DNA of 64,000 nt from an uncultured SAR86 cluster bacterium (GTDB lineage: Bacteria > Pseudomonadota > Gammaproteobacteria > Magnimaribacterales > AG-339-G14), in contig CABZJI010000003.1 in assembly GCA_902526045.1 (NCBI GenBank), positions 62,001-126,000 on the forward strand, given 5' to 3'. The notes below the pieces were generated by a model. The model saw nothing but the letters and a program-made list of their open reading frames with translations, ran no database searches and was not told where the DNA came from. Below are positions 38,250 through 49,032 of this stretch, piece by piece. A program made the translations under genes and the position numbers. Each line of letters begins with the position of its first letter. Position 1 is the first letter of the stretch.

Positions 38250-39494
38250 CTAGATTTTTGAAAATACCAAGGATGCATTAGTTCCGCCAAAGCCAAATGA
38301 ATTATTTAAAACATATTTAACTTCTTTTTCTTGAGATTCGTTGGCAACGTAATTAAGTTCAGGTGCTTCCTCGTCAAGATTATCAAGATTTATAGTTGGC
38401 GGTAAACGATTATCTCTGAGGCAGAGAATTGAAAAAATAGATTCTATTGCCCCTGCTGCTCCCAAAAGATGTCCCGTCATTGACTTTGTAGATGAGACAG
38501 CTAACTGGTCAAGAGAGCTGGAAAAAATTTCAGCTATCGCATTTGCTTCTATGATGTCTCCTAAAGGTGTGGAAGTTCCATGGGCATTAATATAGTCAAC
38601 CTTTGAGCTATCTAATTGAGCATCCTTAAGTGCGGAGATCATCGCCTGTTTAGCTCCTTTTCCGTCTTCAGCTGGTGCAGTCATATGAAAAGCATCAGAA
38701 CTCATTCCAAATCCAGATACTTCTGCGTAAATATTTGCTGATCTTGCTTTAGCATGCTCGTATTCCTCAAGCACTAGAACCCCTGCTCCATCACCTAAAA
38801 CAAAACCGTCCCTATCTTTATCCCATGGTCTACTGGCTCTTTCAGGATTTTCATTGTTAGTAGATAAGGCTGTTACTGCCGAAAAACCTCCCAAACCTAG
38901 AGGCGTTATAGCCATCTCTGATCCACCAGTTATCATGATGTCGCAATCGCCATGAGAAATGGATCTTGCTGAAAAACCAATGCTATGATTTCCACTAGAG
39001 CAAGCTGTAACAATAGATAAATTTGGGCCATGTAAACCATACTCAATAGAAACTAATCCTGACACCATATTCACAATTGCTCCGGGAACAAAAAATGGAG
39101 AAATTTTTCTGGGACCTCTTTTATCAAGAGTGAGAGCATTTTTTTCGATCGTGTCCAAACCACCAATACCTGAACCAATTGAAACTCCAATTCTGGATGA
39201 ATCAAGGGAATCTAGTTCTAAACCAGAATTTTCAATAGCATGCTTAGAAGCAACCAGGCCATATTGAACAAACTCATCAACTCTTCGCTTAGTTTTTATA
39301 TCAAGATGATTTATTTCATCAAAGTTTTCAACTGGCGCTGCAAACTTTGTAGGATAATCTGATACATCAAATCTTGTAACAGTTCTTGCCCCACTCTTTC
39401 CAGCTAAAATATTTTGCCAAGAAGATTCTAATTCATTTCCTAATGGAGAAATGATACCGATGCCTGTAACAACAACTCTACGAGATGTGGTCAT
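38250..39494 (-). CDS. fabF: Beta-ketoacyl-ACP synthase II
   Basis: RVVVTGIGIISPLG, active site VTACSSGNHSIG, NAHGTSTPLGD, NNSFGFGGTNASLVF. Confidence 0.95.
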   Translation of the reverse strand: MTTSRRVVVTGIGIISPLGNELESSWQNILAGKSGARTVTRFDVSDYPTKFAAPVENFDEINHLDIKTKRRVDEFVQYGLVASKHAIENSGLELDSLDSSRIGVSIGSGIGGLDTIEKNALTLDKRGPRKISPFFVPGAIVNMVSGLVSIEYGLHGPNLSIVTACSSGNHSIGFSARSISHGDCDIMITGGSEMAITPLGLGGFSAVTALSTNNENPERASRPWDKDRDGFVLGDGAGVLVLEEYEHAKARSANIYAEVSGFGMSSDAFHMTAPAEDGKGAKQAMISALKDAQLDSSKVDYINAHGTSTPLGDIIEANAIAEIFSSSLDQLAVSSTKSMTGHLLGAAGAIESIFSILCLRDNRLPPTINLDNLDEEAPELNYVANESQEKEVKYVLNNSFGFGGTNASLVFSKI

Positions 39495-39512
39495 GAGTGA
39501 ATAAAATTGAAA

Positions 39513-39746
39513 TTAAGATGCAGATTCTATGTAACTGATAGCATCTTGAACAGTTGCTATTTTTTCAGCTTCTTCATCAGGAATTTCAATTTCAAATTCC
39601 TCTTCAAAAGCCATTACAAGTTCAACAGTATCGAGTGAGTCCGCTCCCAAATCATCTATGAACGAAGCTGTAGTAGTCACTTCCTCTTCGCTAACGCCTA
39701 ATTGTTCACAAACAATTCTCTGAACTCTTTCTTGTGTGCTGCTCAT
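39513..39746 (-). CDS. acpP: Acyl carrier protein
   Basis: 77 aa from [27 protein letters not shown] phosphopantetheine site; ORF-track start at 39881 is an upstream extension. Confidence 0.95.
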   Translation of the reverse strand: MSSTQERVQRIVCEQLGVSEEEVTTTASFIDDLGADSLDTVELVMAFEEEFEIEIPDEEAEKIATVQDAISYIESAS

Positions 39747-39822
39747 AAATACCTCATTAAGGTTGAAAAGATTTCGAATTATATACCTAGAAGATAAGTT
39801 TTTTAATTTTTTTTTGCACAAC

Positions 39823-40557
39823 CTACATATAAAGTCCACCATTAATATGTATTGTCTGGCCAGTAATATAGTTTGCCTCATCTGAAGATAAAAAATAAAT
39901 TAAATCAGCAACCTCTTCAGATAAGCCTAATCTGCCAAGAGGTATTTGTTCAGACATAAATTTTAAAGTATCTTCGTCCATGCTTTTGATCATATCTGTC
40001 TTGATGAATCCAGGCGCAACACAATTTACTGTTATATTTCGTGGAGCTAGTTCCCTAGCTAACGATCTTGAAAAAGCCTCCAAACCTGATTTAGCAGCCG
40101 CATAATTAGCCTGTCCTTTGTTTCCAATAGCAGCAGAGGTAGAAGAAATATTAATGATTCTTCCAGATTTATTTTTAACCATTTTTTTAGAAAAAAACTT
40201 CAATAAAGAAAAAACAGAGCTCAGGTGAACCTGTATTACCTCATCCCATTCTGCATTTTTCATTCTCAGAAAAATATTATCTCTTGTCACACCGGCATTA
40301 TTAACGACAATTTCTGGATTGATCTCTTTCTCCTTTAAGGTAACAAATAAATTTTCAATTGATTCTTTATCAGAAAGATCAAGTTGTATGCCAAATCCAC
40401 TTCCAGAAGATTCAGATAAGATTTCGTTTATAACGTTTACGCCATCCTTTGAAGTTGCCGTGCCGATGACAGGAAAACCCTTGGAAGAAAATAATTTAAG
40501 AATACTCTGTCCTATGCCTCTAGAGGCGCCAGACACAAAAACATATTTGGAATTCAA
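39823..40557 (-). CDS. fabG: 3-oxoacyl-ACP reductase
   Basis: SDR motifs [54 protein letters not shown]. Confidence 0.95.
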   Translation of the reverse strand: MNSKYVFVSGASRGIGQSILKLFSSKGFPVIGTATSKDGVNVINEILSESSGSGFGIQLDLSDKESIENLFVTLKEKEINPEIVVNNAGVTRDNIFLRMKNAEWDEVIQVHLSSVFSLLKFFSKKMVKNKSGRIINISSTSAAIGNKGQANYAAAKSGLEAFSRSLARELAPRNITVNCVAPGFIKTDMIKSMDEDTLKFMSEQIPLGRLGLSEEVADLIYFLSSDEANYITGQTIHINGGLYM

Positions 40558-40564
40558 AACTTAA

Positions 40565-40774
40565 TTATTCTGGAGTGTTTTGTTCTTCAGATTCTTCTTT
40601 AATTTTTACTTCCATAATTTTCTTACCTTTATAAAAACCTTCCGAAGTCATGATATGGCGCTGATGACGTTCTCCAGAAACCTGATCAGTTGATAGGGTT
40701 GTATTTTTCAAAGCATTATGAGACCTACGTGCGCCTCTTCTTGCTCTTGATACTTTGCTTTTTTGTACTGCCAT
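40565..40774 (-). CDS. rpmF: 50S ribosomal protein L32
   Basis: MAVQKSKVSRARRGARRSHNAL; acidic C-terminal tail. Confidence 0.95.
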   Translation of the reverse strand: MAVQKSKVSRARRGARRSHNALKNTTLSTDQVSGERHQRHIMTSEGFYKGKKIMEVKIKEESEEQNTPE

Positions 40775-40813
40775 AAAACTAAAAGGCGATTCTAGATGAT
40801 ATTTTGGATTCCT

Positions 40814-41728
40814 TCAAACTTCAAAAGCTTCAAAAAAAGAATTAGGAACTTTGCTAATTATTTTTAAATCCTTGTTTATTATTTCTAAGCTAGAACAGTG
40901 CAAATACATTCTTTTTTCCATTTCTTTATTCAAGGCTATTGAAGAGTACTTTAAATCTCCAACTATTGGAAAGCCGCTAGCACTGGTATGTACTCTGATT
41001 TGATGAGTTCTCCCTGTCTCTAACCTGCATTCTAAAAGTGAATGGTAATCATTAAATTTAATCAATCTGAAGTTTGTCTCAGAATATTTGCCATCTTCAG
41101 AAACTGTTACCTTCTGTAAATTCTGCCTCTTATCAATTTTCAGAGGAAGTTTTACATCATTTAGTTCCTTGGACCAAGAACCATGCACTAAGCAATGATA
41201 TTTTTTGATTATTTGATTTGATCTTATAAACGAGTTATACGAACGAGTGCTTTGTTTATTTTTTGCAAGTATTATGCAACCTGAAGTTGCTTTATCTAAT
41301 CTATGAATCAATTGAGCTTCTCTATAATCTTTGCCAAAGTTTCTAACAATTTCTATTAACCCAATGCTCACTCTTGAGCCTCCATGAACTGCCAAGTTAT
41401 GCTTTTTATCAATTGCTAATATTTCATCATCTTCATAAATGATCCGATCTTGAGTTTCCTCTATAAGGCCTTTTTCTAGAGAATTTTGATTTGATTTCTC
41501 CTTATTAAAGAATAAAGGCGGTATTCTGATTTTATCCCCTGTTGAGAGTTTAAAATGAGGCTTTACCCTTGAACCGTTTATTCTTACCTCTCCTTTTCTT
41601 ATGATTGAATAAATCTTTGATTTTGGTAAATTTTTAAACTTTCCTATTAGGAAATTATCTACCCTTTGTTTGGAAGAATTAATTCCAATTTTTTCAATGG
41701 AAACTCCTGTATAACTGCCTTCTGTCAA
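40814..41728 (-). CDS. rluC: 23S rRNA pseudouridine synthase, RluC-like
   Basis: S4 domain, LIHRLDKATSGCIILAKN, LETGRTHQIRVH; divergent from rne. Confidence 0.88.
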   Translation of the reverse strand: MTEGSYTGVSIEKIGINSSKQRVDNFLIGKFKNLPKSKIYSIIRKGEVRINGSRVKPHFKLSTGDKIRIPPLFFNKEKSNQNSLEKGLIEETQDRIIYEDDEILAIDKKHNLAVHGGSRVSIGLIEIVRNFGKDYREAQLIHRLDKATSGCIILAKNKQSTRSYNSFIRSNQIIKKYHCLVHGSWSKELNDVKLPLKIDKRQNLQKVTVSEDGKYSETNFRLIKFNDYHSLLECRLETGRTHQIRVHTSASGFPIVGDLKYSSIALNKEMEKRMYLHCSSLEIINKDLKIISKVPNSFFEAFEV

Positions 41729-42002
41729 TTTCTTTAGTGGAATTATTTTAAAATATACTATTAATATGTTAGTTTAGCTTCTTTTTTAGGAGATAAAGCA
41801 TAGCAATTTCATTCTTTATCGATTAACAATCTCCTAAATTAATGATTTAAGAAAGATAAAGAACATTTTATGCTTGCTAAATAATAGAGTTTTATAAGAA
41901 CAATAAAATTTTCAGGTTAAAAAGCGTAAATCCTGAAGATATTACATGTCTAAGTCATTACTGACTTTAAATTACTTATAAAACATTTTTTTCGAGGTAA
42001 AT
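41729..42002 (+). promoter_or_regulatory. Long rluC-rne intergenic/5' leader, candidate rne autoregulatory UTR
   Basis: 274 nt non-coding; inverted repeats ttaggaga...tctcctaa and ttcagg...cctgaa; position equivalent to the E. coli rne leader. Confidence 0.4.
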
Positions 42003-44060
42003 ATGAAAAGAATGTTAATCAATGCTACTCAACCTGAAGAGCTCCGCGTTGCAATGACGAGAGGTGAGTCCCTTTATGACCTGGATATTGAAAATATCAA
42101 TGAAATTAGAAGAAAAGGTAATATCTATAAAGGAATAGTAACAAGAGTAGAACCTAGCTTAGGAGCTGCATTCATAAATTATGGTGCAGATAGACACGGC
42201 TTTCTGCCTTTCAAGGAAGTTGCGCCACAATTTTATCCAAAAAATAAAAAAGGAAGACTTTCAATTACAGATTGTCTTTCAAAAAATCAAGAAATAATTG
42301 TTCAGGTTGAAAAAGAAGAACGAGGCAACAAAGGTGCAGCGCTGACCACTTTTGTGAGCTTAGCTGGAAGGTTTTTAGTTTTAATGCCCAATAATCCAAA
42401 AGCTCAAGGTATCTCTAGACGATTAAATCCATCAGAAAGAGATACCCTGAAACAGAAAGTTTCCGCTCTAAATATACCTGAAGAGATGGGAATAATTGTA
42501 AGAACTGCCGGTGAAGGAAAAGAATTAACTGAACTAGAGTGGGATTTAGATTATTTATTGAAAGTCTGGGATGCAATTTTAGAAGCAAACCTTCAAAAAA
42601 ATGGTCCATTTTTAATTTACAAGGAAAGTGATGTCATCATTAGATCTTTAAGAGATTATGTTAGAGAAGACGTTGATGAAGTTTGGATAGATACACAGGA
42701 AGCTTTTGACCAAGCAATAGAATTTGTAGAAAGAGTCATGCCTGAACAATCAAACATAATAAAAAGATATGAAAATAGCCTGCCACTTTTTACTAGATAT
42801 CAAATTGAATCTCAAATTGAAACTGCTTATCAAAGAGAAGTGAAACTTGAATCAGGTGGATCCATAGTAATTGATGATGCTGAGGCCTTAGTAGCAATAG
42901 ATATAAATTCATCGAAAGCTACTTCTGGCAAAGATATTGAAGAAACTGCAACACATACTAATCTTGAGGCTGCAAAAGAAATATCAAGACAATTGAGGCT
43001 TAGAGATATTGGTGGCTTAGTAGTCATTGATTTCATTGACATGATGAATTTAGAAAATAAAAGAAAAGTCGAAGATGAAATGAGAAATTCTCTTTCAGCC
43101 GATCGAGCCCGAGTACAAATTGGCAGAATTTCAAGATTTGGTCTTTTGGAACTTTCTAGACAAAGGCTTAGATCTTCATTAAAAGAAAGATGGACTCAAG
43201 ATATTAATACTCTCTCTACGGCCGTGTTAAGACTTATCGAAGAAGAAAGTAGTAAAGAAAATACAAGTGAAGTAAGAGCAATAGTATCTCCATCAATGTC
43301 TGCACTTTTATTAAACGAAAGAAGAATAAGGCTTAATGATATTGAAGCAAGAGCTAATTTAAAAGTCACTGTGATTGCCGATCCTATTCGTCCAGATACT
43401 AGATTTGAAGTTGTGAGATTAAAAGATGGGGAAATAGTTGAGGAGGAAACAAGTTCTCACCTTCAAGAAAAATTGGAGAAAGACTCAAAAAGCTCAACCA
43501 TTTCTAGAAAAGAAGAAAAAGCTGCAGTAAGTCTAATGCCATCATCCAGACCTAAAACCGGACTAGTATCTAAATTGATGAACCTTTTTAAAAGCAACAA
43601 ATCGAAAGGAACAAAAAAACCAAAAAATATAAGAAAAAGAAATCCTAGAAAATCTCAAAACAAAAAGCAACCTCCAAAGTATGATGCTAAAAGGAATTCT
43701 AATCAAAAGAAGAGATCGCCTAACCAAAAAAAAGATCTGGATAGATCTAAGACATCAACTGCAAAAAAAAATCCGAATGAAAAACCTAAGAAGAAAATCT
43801 CTAAACCAAAAAGAGATAACTCTACTATCACAAAAAAAGGCTCTGAAGGAAAACTTCAAACCGAAAAACAGGTTAATAAATTTAAAGAAACTAAAAAGGA
43901 AACTAATTCTCAAGTTGGGAATAAAGCTGTTAAACCTGTAAAATTGTCTAGACCTAAAAAAGCTACTGAATCTGTCAAGGTTGAAAAGGAGGAAGCAGTT
44001 ATAAAACAGACCCAACATGCCGGAGATGTTAGAGCATCGAACGATCCAAGAAATAAATAA
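42003..44060 (+). CDS. rne: Ribonuclease E
   Basis: [31 protein letters not shown]1 domain, [13 protein letters not shown] and [11 protein letters not shown] catalytic Asp motifs; Lys/Asn-rich tail; zinc-link motif absent. Confidence 0.95.
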   Translation: MKRMLINATQPEELRVAMTRGESLYDLDIENINEIRRKGNIYKGIVTRVEPSLGAAFINYGADRHGFLPFKEVAPQFYPKNKKGRLSITDCLSKNQEIIVQVEKEERGNKGAALTTFVSLAGRFLVLMPNNPKAQGISRRLNPSERDTLKQKVSALNIPEEMGIIVRTAGEGKELTELEWDLDYLLKVWDAILEANLQKNGPFLIYKESDVIIRSLRDYVREDVDEVWIDTQEAFDQAIEFVERVMPEQSNIIKRYENSLPLFTRYQIESQIETAYQREVKLESGGSIVIDDAEALVAIDINSSKATSGKDIEETATHTNLEAAKEISRQLRLRDIGGLVVIDFIDMMNLENKRKVEDEMRNSLSADRARVQIGRISRFGLLELSRQRLRSSLKERWTQDINTLSTAVLRLIEEESSKENTSEVRAIVSPSMSALLLNERRIRLNDIEARANLKVTVIADPIRPDTRFEVVRLKDGEIVEEETSSHLQEKLEKDSKSSTISRKEEKAAVSLMPSSRPKTGLVSKLMNLFKSNKSKGTKKPKNIRKRNPRKSQNKKQPPKYDAKRNSNQKKRSPNQKKDLDRSKTSTAKKNPNEKPKKKISKPKRDNSTITKKGSEGKLQTEKQVNKFKETKKETNSQVGNKAVKPVKLSRPKKATESVKVEKEEAVIKQTQHAGDVRASNDPRNK

Positions 44061-44061
44061 T

Positions 44062-44883
44062 TTATTTTAGGTTATTAAGGAAGTGTTGAATTAAGTCTCC
44101 AGATATTGACATGCCTGGTGGAGGAGTCCTAGGTAAATTATCAATTTCAAACCATTGAGCATCATCTATTTCATCATTATCTGGAGTTATTTCTCCGGAT
44201 TCATATTCGGCAAAATATCCAAGCATTAATTGACCCGGAAAGGGCCATGACTGACTTTGGAAATATTTAATATTTTTGACCTCAATTCCAACTTCCTCTT
44301 TGACTTCTCTTTTTAGACAAGCCTCGGCGCTCTCTCCAGCTTCAACAAAACCTGCTATTGTGCTGTAAAGATTCACTGGAAAGTTTTTATTGTGAGCTAA
44401 CAAAATACTTTTATCTTTGTGAATCAAAGTGATAATGCATGGTGAAATTTTTGGGTAAACCAACGGAGCATGGCAATTATGACACTTCATTGCTCGTTCT
44501 TTTTCATCATGCTTTAATTCTGATCCACAGAAACCACAGAACTGATTTGAGTCTGCCCAATTAACTATTTGAAATGCTCTAGAGATAGCTTCAAACAGTT
44601 GCATATTCATCACAGGAAATAATGTTCTTAAATCCGTAAAAGTAGTATCTGGAATCATTGTTTGTTCATTTGAAACAGAGACTGCGTAAAGAGGTACATC
44701 ATTTAAATAGCCAATAAAATGTCTAGATTTTTCTTCTAAGCCTGACCATTTCATTTCATCCTCAGATGCTGGGCGGACTGTAGATTCCTTTAAAAAATGC
44801 AATATCTTTGAATTATATACAGGAATGTACTTTGACTCTTTGGATGATTCATCTATAAAATTAGCCGGCGTAAAAATATTCAT
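44062..44883 (-). CDS. nudC: NADH pyrophosphatase (Nudix), NudC-like
   Basis: Zinc ribbon CGFCGSEL...CHNC; Nudix box GFVEAGESAEACLKREVKEEVGIEV; SQSWPFPGQLMLGY. Confidence 0.92.
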   Translation of the reverse strand: MNIFTPANFIDESSKESKYIPVYNSKILHFLKESTVRPASEDEMKWSGLEEKSRHFIGYLNDVPLYAVSVSNEQTMIPDTTFTDLRTLFPVMNMQLFEAISRAFQIVNWADSNQFCGFCGSELKHDEKERAMKCHNCHAPLVYPKISPCIITLIHKDKSILLAHNKNFPVNLYSTIAGFVEAGESAEACLKREVKEEVGIEVKNIKYFQSQSWPFPGQLMLGYFAEYESGEITPDNDEIDDAQWFEIDNLPRTPPPGMSISGDLIQHFLNNLK

Positions 44884-44893
44884 ATAAAAAACT

Positions 44894-46402
44894 ATGTCCT
44901 CAGCAATTTTTAAGAACTTTCTTGGTCACGCTCCTGATTGGTATAAGCAGACCATTCTAGCCTTTTTAGTATTAAATCCAATTCTTTACTTTATTTGTGT
45001 TGCAACTTCTTTACCTGCTGGGACGATTCTAGGCTGGGTTATTCTTGCTGAATTTATTTTTACACTTGCAATGACTTTTAAATGTCACCCTCTTCCTCCT
45101 GGAGGATTAATAGCCCTTCAAGCAGTAATCTTGGGTCTCACTACTCCTGGTCAAGTTTATTACGAAATTTCTTTGAATCTCAAAGTGATTCTATTGTTAA
45201 TGTTCATGGTAGCAGGGATATTTTTTATGAAGGACTTGCTTCTATTTATTTTTACTAAACTATTGTTGAAAGTTAAAAATAAGACAACTGTGTCCATACT
45301 TTTTGTTTTTTCTGCAGCTTTTTTATCAGCATTTCTAGATGCACTTACCGTCACAGCAGTTTTGATATCAGTCGCTGTCGGTTTTTATACTGTTTATCAT
45401 CAAGCGGCCTCAGGAAAAGACTTTTTAGATGAACATTATTTAAATGATGATTCTGATTTGGATGAAAGTGAAGCAGTAAATTTAGAAAAATTTAAATTCT
45501 TTCTTTGTAATCTTCTTATGCATGGTGCTGTTGGTACTGCTCTTGGTGGTGTTTGCACTATTGTTGGAGAGCCACAAAATCTTCTTATTGCATCCATAGC
45601 AGAATGGGACTTTATAGAATTCTTTATAAGAATGGCTCCAATTTCAATACCAGTCTTAATCGCAGGTTTATTCACTACATTGTTTCTTGAAAGATTCAAG
45701 GTTTTTGGATATGGAGCTCATCTTCCAGAGAGAGTTAGAGACATCCTTCAAGCATTTGACGATAATCAAACTGCCAATCTAACTGATCAAGTCAGAGCTA
45801 AACTTTTTATTCAATTAATTGTTGGATTAATCCTCATGTTTTCACTGGCATTTAGCATTGCAGCTGTTGGCTTGATAGGTTTAATGATAATTATACTTTT
45901 GACCTCTTTTACGGGAATCATTGAAGAAAAAGAATTAGGAAAAGCCTTCGAAGAAGCTCTTCCTTTTACAGCTCTGCTGGTTGTTTTTTTTGCTGTGGTA
46001 GCAGTCATACATGATCAATATTTATTCAAACCTGTTATCGACTATGTATTTCTTCAGGCTATAGAATTACAAGCTCCTTTGTTCTTTATAGCTAATGGAA
46101 TTTTGTCAATGATAAGTGATAACGTGTTTGTCGCAACCATTTATATAAATGAAATAAAGGCCGCATTAGATTCTGGAGAAATTACCAGAGATCAATTTGA
46201 TGCATTAGCTGTAGCGATAAATACCGGTACTAACTTACCTAGTGTTGCTACTCCAAATGGTCAGGCTGCTTTTCTCTTCCTGCTCACATCATCAGTTGCA
46301 CCATTGATTGGTTTGTCCTATCTAAGAATGGTTAAACTTGCTCTTCCCTACACAATTGTATTGAGCTCTGTTGGATTAACTGCAATTTTTTACTATTTTT
46401 AA
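44894..46402 (+). CDS. nhaB: Na+/H+ antiporter NhaB
   Basis: [20 protein letters not shown]-rich N-terminus and full-length 502 aa multi-[23 protein letters not shown]. Confidence 0.92.
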   Translation: MSSAIFKNFLGHAPDWYKQTILAFLVLNPILYFICVATSLPAGTILGWVILAEFIFTLAMTFKCHPLPPGGLIALQAVILGLTTPGQVYYEISLNLKVILLLMFMVAGIFFMKDLLLFIFTKLLLKVKNKTTVSILFVFSAAFLSAFLDALTVTAVLISVAVGFYTVYHQAASGKDFLDEHYLNDDSDLDESEAVNLEKFKFFLCNLLMHGAVGTALGGVCTIVGEPQNLLIASIAEWDFIEFFIRMAPISIPVLIAGLFTTLFLERFKVFGYGAHLPERVRDILQAFDDNQTANLTDQVRAKLFIQLIVGLILMFSLAFSIAAVGLIGLMIIILLTSFTGIIEEKELGKAFEEALPFTALLVVFFAVVAVIHDQYLFKPVIDYVFLQAIELQAPLFFIANGILSMISDNVFVATIYINEIKAALDSGEITRDQFDALAVAINTGTNLPSVATPNGQAAFLFLLTSSVAPLIGLSYLRMVKLALPYTIVLSSVGLTAIFYYF

Positions 46403-47361
46403 TGGATAGAACTTTTTGTATAGCCCCTATGATGGGAAGGACAGATACACATTTTAGAAATCTTTGTAGGTTTGCTTCAAAGCATGCCGTTTTATTCACC
46501 GAAATGGTGCATTCCAACGCTCTGCTGAAAAATAAACGAATAGATAAATATATCAACAAAACAGATATTGAGAATCCAGTTGTCTTCCAACTTGGAGGTT
46601 GTGAACCAAGCGACCTTGCAGAAGCTACTAAAATAATTAACGAGTGTAAATACAATGAAATTAATCTGAATGTTGGTTGCCCTAGCCCAAGAGTCAAGTC
46701 AGGAGGTTTTGGAGCGTTTCTCATGTATGAACCAAGTAAAGTAAAAGATTGTCTATCTTTCATGTCTGCAACTTCTGATATACCAATAACTGCAAAAATT
46801 AGATTGGGGGTAGATGATCAAGATATCGAAAAAACTTTAGATAAATTCATTGAAATAATTTTGAAATCGGGAATAAACACAATTTATGTGCATGCAAGAA
46901 AAGGAATGCTTAATGGATTAAACCCAAAAGAAAATAGGAATATCCCTCCTCTTAATTACGAAAGGGTTTATCGACTTAAGGAAGATTTTCCAGATATTGA
47001 AATAATACTGAATGGAGGTCTGTCAAATTTTATTGAAGATAAAAATAAATTAAAAATGGTTGATGGTTTGATGTATGGAAGGTTTATCTGCGAAAAACCA
47101 TATGAGTTAACAAAAGTAGACAAAATTTTTTATCATTCAACTGATGAAATGGAAATTGAATCTCTGATAAAGATGATGGAAAAATATCTGATAAAAAATC
47201 AAAATTTAGGGTTATCAGGTTACTTAATCAAAAGGCATATGGTGAACTTTTTTAAAGGATTTAATTACTCAAAAAAAATAAGACAAATAATTATGTCGGA
47301 TAACTTGGACGTAGATGAGATAATAAAGATATTGAAGAAAAAATATTTATTAGTCGCATGA
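46402..47361 (+). CDS. dusA: tRNA-dihydrouridine synthase, DusA-like
   Basis: CIAPMMGRTDTHFRNLCR, ELNLNVGCPSPRV-like NEINLNVGCPSPRVKSGGFGAFLM, YVHARKGMLNGLNPKENR. Confidence 0.92.
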   Translation: MDRTFCIAPMMGRTDTHFRNLCRFASKHAVLFTEMVHSNALLKNKRIDKYINKTDIENPVVFQLGGCEPSDLAEATKIINECKYNEINLNVGCPSPRVKSGGFGAFLMYEPSKVKDCLSFMSATSDIPITAKIRLGVDDQDIEKTLDKFIEIILKSGINTIYVHARKGMLNGLNPKENRNIPPLNYERVYRLKEDFPDIEIILNGGLSNFIEDKNKLKMVDGLMYGRFICEKPYELTKVDKIFYHSTDEMEIESLIKMMEKYLIKNQNLGLSGYLIKRHMVNFFKGFNYSKKIRQIIMSDNLDVDEIIKILKKKYLLVA

Positions 47362-47804
47362 AATTTTTTAAAAATATATTTAAATCAAAAGAAGTTGAAG
47401 CAGAAAGTAAAGATCACAGCATTCAAAAATCAATTTGCTCACTTATGATTGAGGTAGCTTATGCTGATGATCAACTAGATGAGTCTGAATTAAAAGCAAT
47501 GGCTCATTCACTCAGCAAACTAGATATTCAAGAAGATGAAATACAAGAAATCGTTGATGCAACTCTGGCAAAATCTAAAGAGTCCATTTCTTTTTATGAG
47601 CATACAAGAATACTTAATGATCAACTCGATTACGATCAAAAAAAAGAAGTTCTAAATTCTGCTTGGTCAATTGCATTTGCTGATGGTGAAATGGATAAAC
47701 ATGAAGAACATCTGATAAGAAGAATTGCTGATCTGTTGTACCTGAATCATAAAGATTTTATAAATGCCAAATTAAATCAAAAAGAAACTAATGAAAATAG
47801 TTAA
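47358..47804 (+). CDS. TerB-like (tellurite resistance TerB family) protein
   Basis: VAYADDQLDESELKAM...SIAFADGEMDKHEEHLIRRIADLLYL acidic repeat motifs. Confidence 0.8.
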   Translation: MKFFKNIFKSKEVEAESKDHSIQKSICSLMIEVAYADDQLDESELKAMAHSLSKLDIQEDEIQEIVDATLAKSKESISFYEHTRILNDQLDYDQKKEVLNSAWSIAFADGEMDKHEEHLIRRIADLLYLNHKDFINAKLNQKETNENS

Positions 47805-49032
47805 TCCAAGCAAACATAATTTATCGAAAGAAAAACTCCAATTTATGGATGAACTTTTCATGGATAGATATATATCACCAGGAAAAATATCAGGAACGCA
47901 GACCTTAGTAGCAAGAAATGGAGAAATTGTTCATTGTCACTCCCAAGGCCTTAGAGATATTGAACAGAATCTTGAGATGGAGGATAACTCCATTTTTAGA
48001 ATCTACTCAATGACTAAACCAGTAACTGGGGTAGCATTAATGCAGTTATATGAAAAAGGTTATTTTCATCTTGCAGATCCAGTAAGTAAATTTCTACCTG
48101 AATTTAAAAATCAGTCAGTTTATATCAGTGGGATTTATCCAGCTTTTGATACTAAACCTGTCAGCAGAGAAATGACTATTAGAGATCTCTTAACTCATAC
48201 CTCTGGTCTGAGCTATTCTATTAATTTTGAAAATCACTTAGATAGTGCCTATAGGCATGTATTTGACGAATTATTACCTGATAGGGAGAGACGCTCCCTC
48301 GATCTTAAAGATGTATGCGAAACTTTGTCTACCCTTCCCCTTCAATTTTCACCTGGCGAAGGATGGCTATATAGTGTTTCGATAGATGTTTGCGCTAGGA
48401 TTATTGAGGTCATCACAGGAGAAAAAATAGATGACTACTTTGAAGAACACATATTTAATCCCTTGGGCATGAAAGACACAGGATTTATAGTGCCAAAAAA
48501 AGATGCGGATAGATTGACAGCATTATATTGGAGAACGCCAGAGAAAAAATTGGTCCTAGAAGATCCATCTGGAAATGAAAGCAACATGTTGATTGATAAA
48601 AAATATAAAGGTGGCGGAAGCGGTCTTGCATCCACAATAGAAGATTATTTTAAGTTTAGTCAGATGCTTTTGAATGGCGGTGAATTTAATGGCAAACGAA
48701 TACTCTCTAGAAAAACAGTTGAGTTAATGACTATGAATCATTTACCGGATAATAAAACTTTGCTGGATATGAATGCTGGAGGGGGATTCTCTGAGGTTCG
48801 TTATCAGGGAATGGGTTATGGTTTGAGCATGGCTGTTACCGTAGACCAAGCCGCCACACAGATTTCAGGAACTTCGGGTTCGTATAATTGGGGTGGTATG
48901 GCAAGCACCTTCTTCTGGATAGATCCCAAGGAAGATTTATTAGGAATTTTTATGACTCAGTTAAGACCTTCAACAACTTTCCCGTTCAGAGGACAAATGC
49001 AAGCTATGGTCTATGGATCTTTTGAAGATTAA
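47791..49032 (+). CDS. Beta-lactamase-fold serine hydrolase/esterase
   Basis: SMTKPVTG (SxxK), YSVSIDVCARIIE (YxN-like position YSV), HTSGLSY. Confidence 0.85.
   Translation: MKIVNPSKHNLSKEKLQFMDELFMDRYISPGKISGTQTLVARNGEIVHCHSQGLRDIEQNLEMEDNSIFRIYSMTKPVTGVALMQLYEKGYFHLADPVSKFLPEFKNQSVYISGIYPAFDTKPVSREMTIRDLLTHTSGLSYSINFENHLDSAYRHVFDELLPDRERRSLDLKDVCETLSTLPLQFSPGEGWLYSVSIDVCARIIEVITGEKIDDYFEEHIFNPLGMKDTGFIVPKKDADRLTALYWRTPEKKLVLEDPSGNESNMLIDKKYKGGGSGLASTIEDYFKFSQMLLNGGEFNGKRILSRKTVELMTMNHLPDNKTLLDMNAGGGFSEVRYQGMGYGLSMAVTVDQAATQISGTSGSYNWGGMASTFFWIDPKEDLLGIFMTQLRPSTTFPFRGQMQAMVYGSFED

Noticed and set aside
39513-39881. 122-aa version of the acyl carrier protein
   Set aside because: N-terminal 45 residues lie upstream of the canonical MSSTQERVQ start and overlap fabG; the 77-aa form is the standard ACP length.
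43681-44018. Overlapping ORFs on both strands in the RNase E tail
   Set aside because: Caused by the Lys/Asn-rich low-complexity tail; no domain features.
46332-46763. 143-aa ORF antisense to nhaB/dusA
   Set aside because: Both + strand genes are well-conserved families; the antisense frame shows no recognisable domain.
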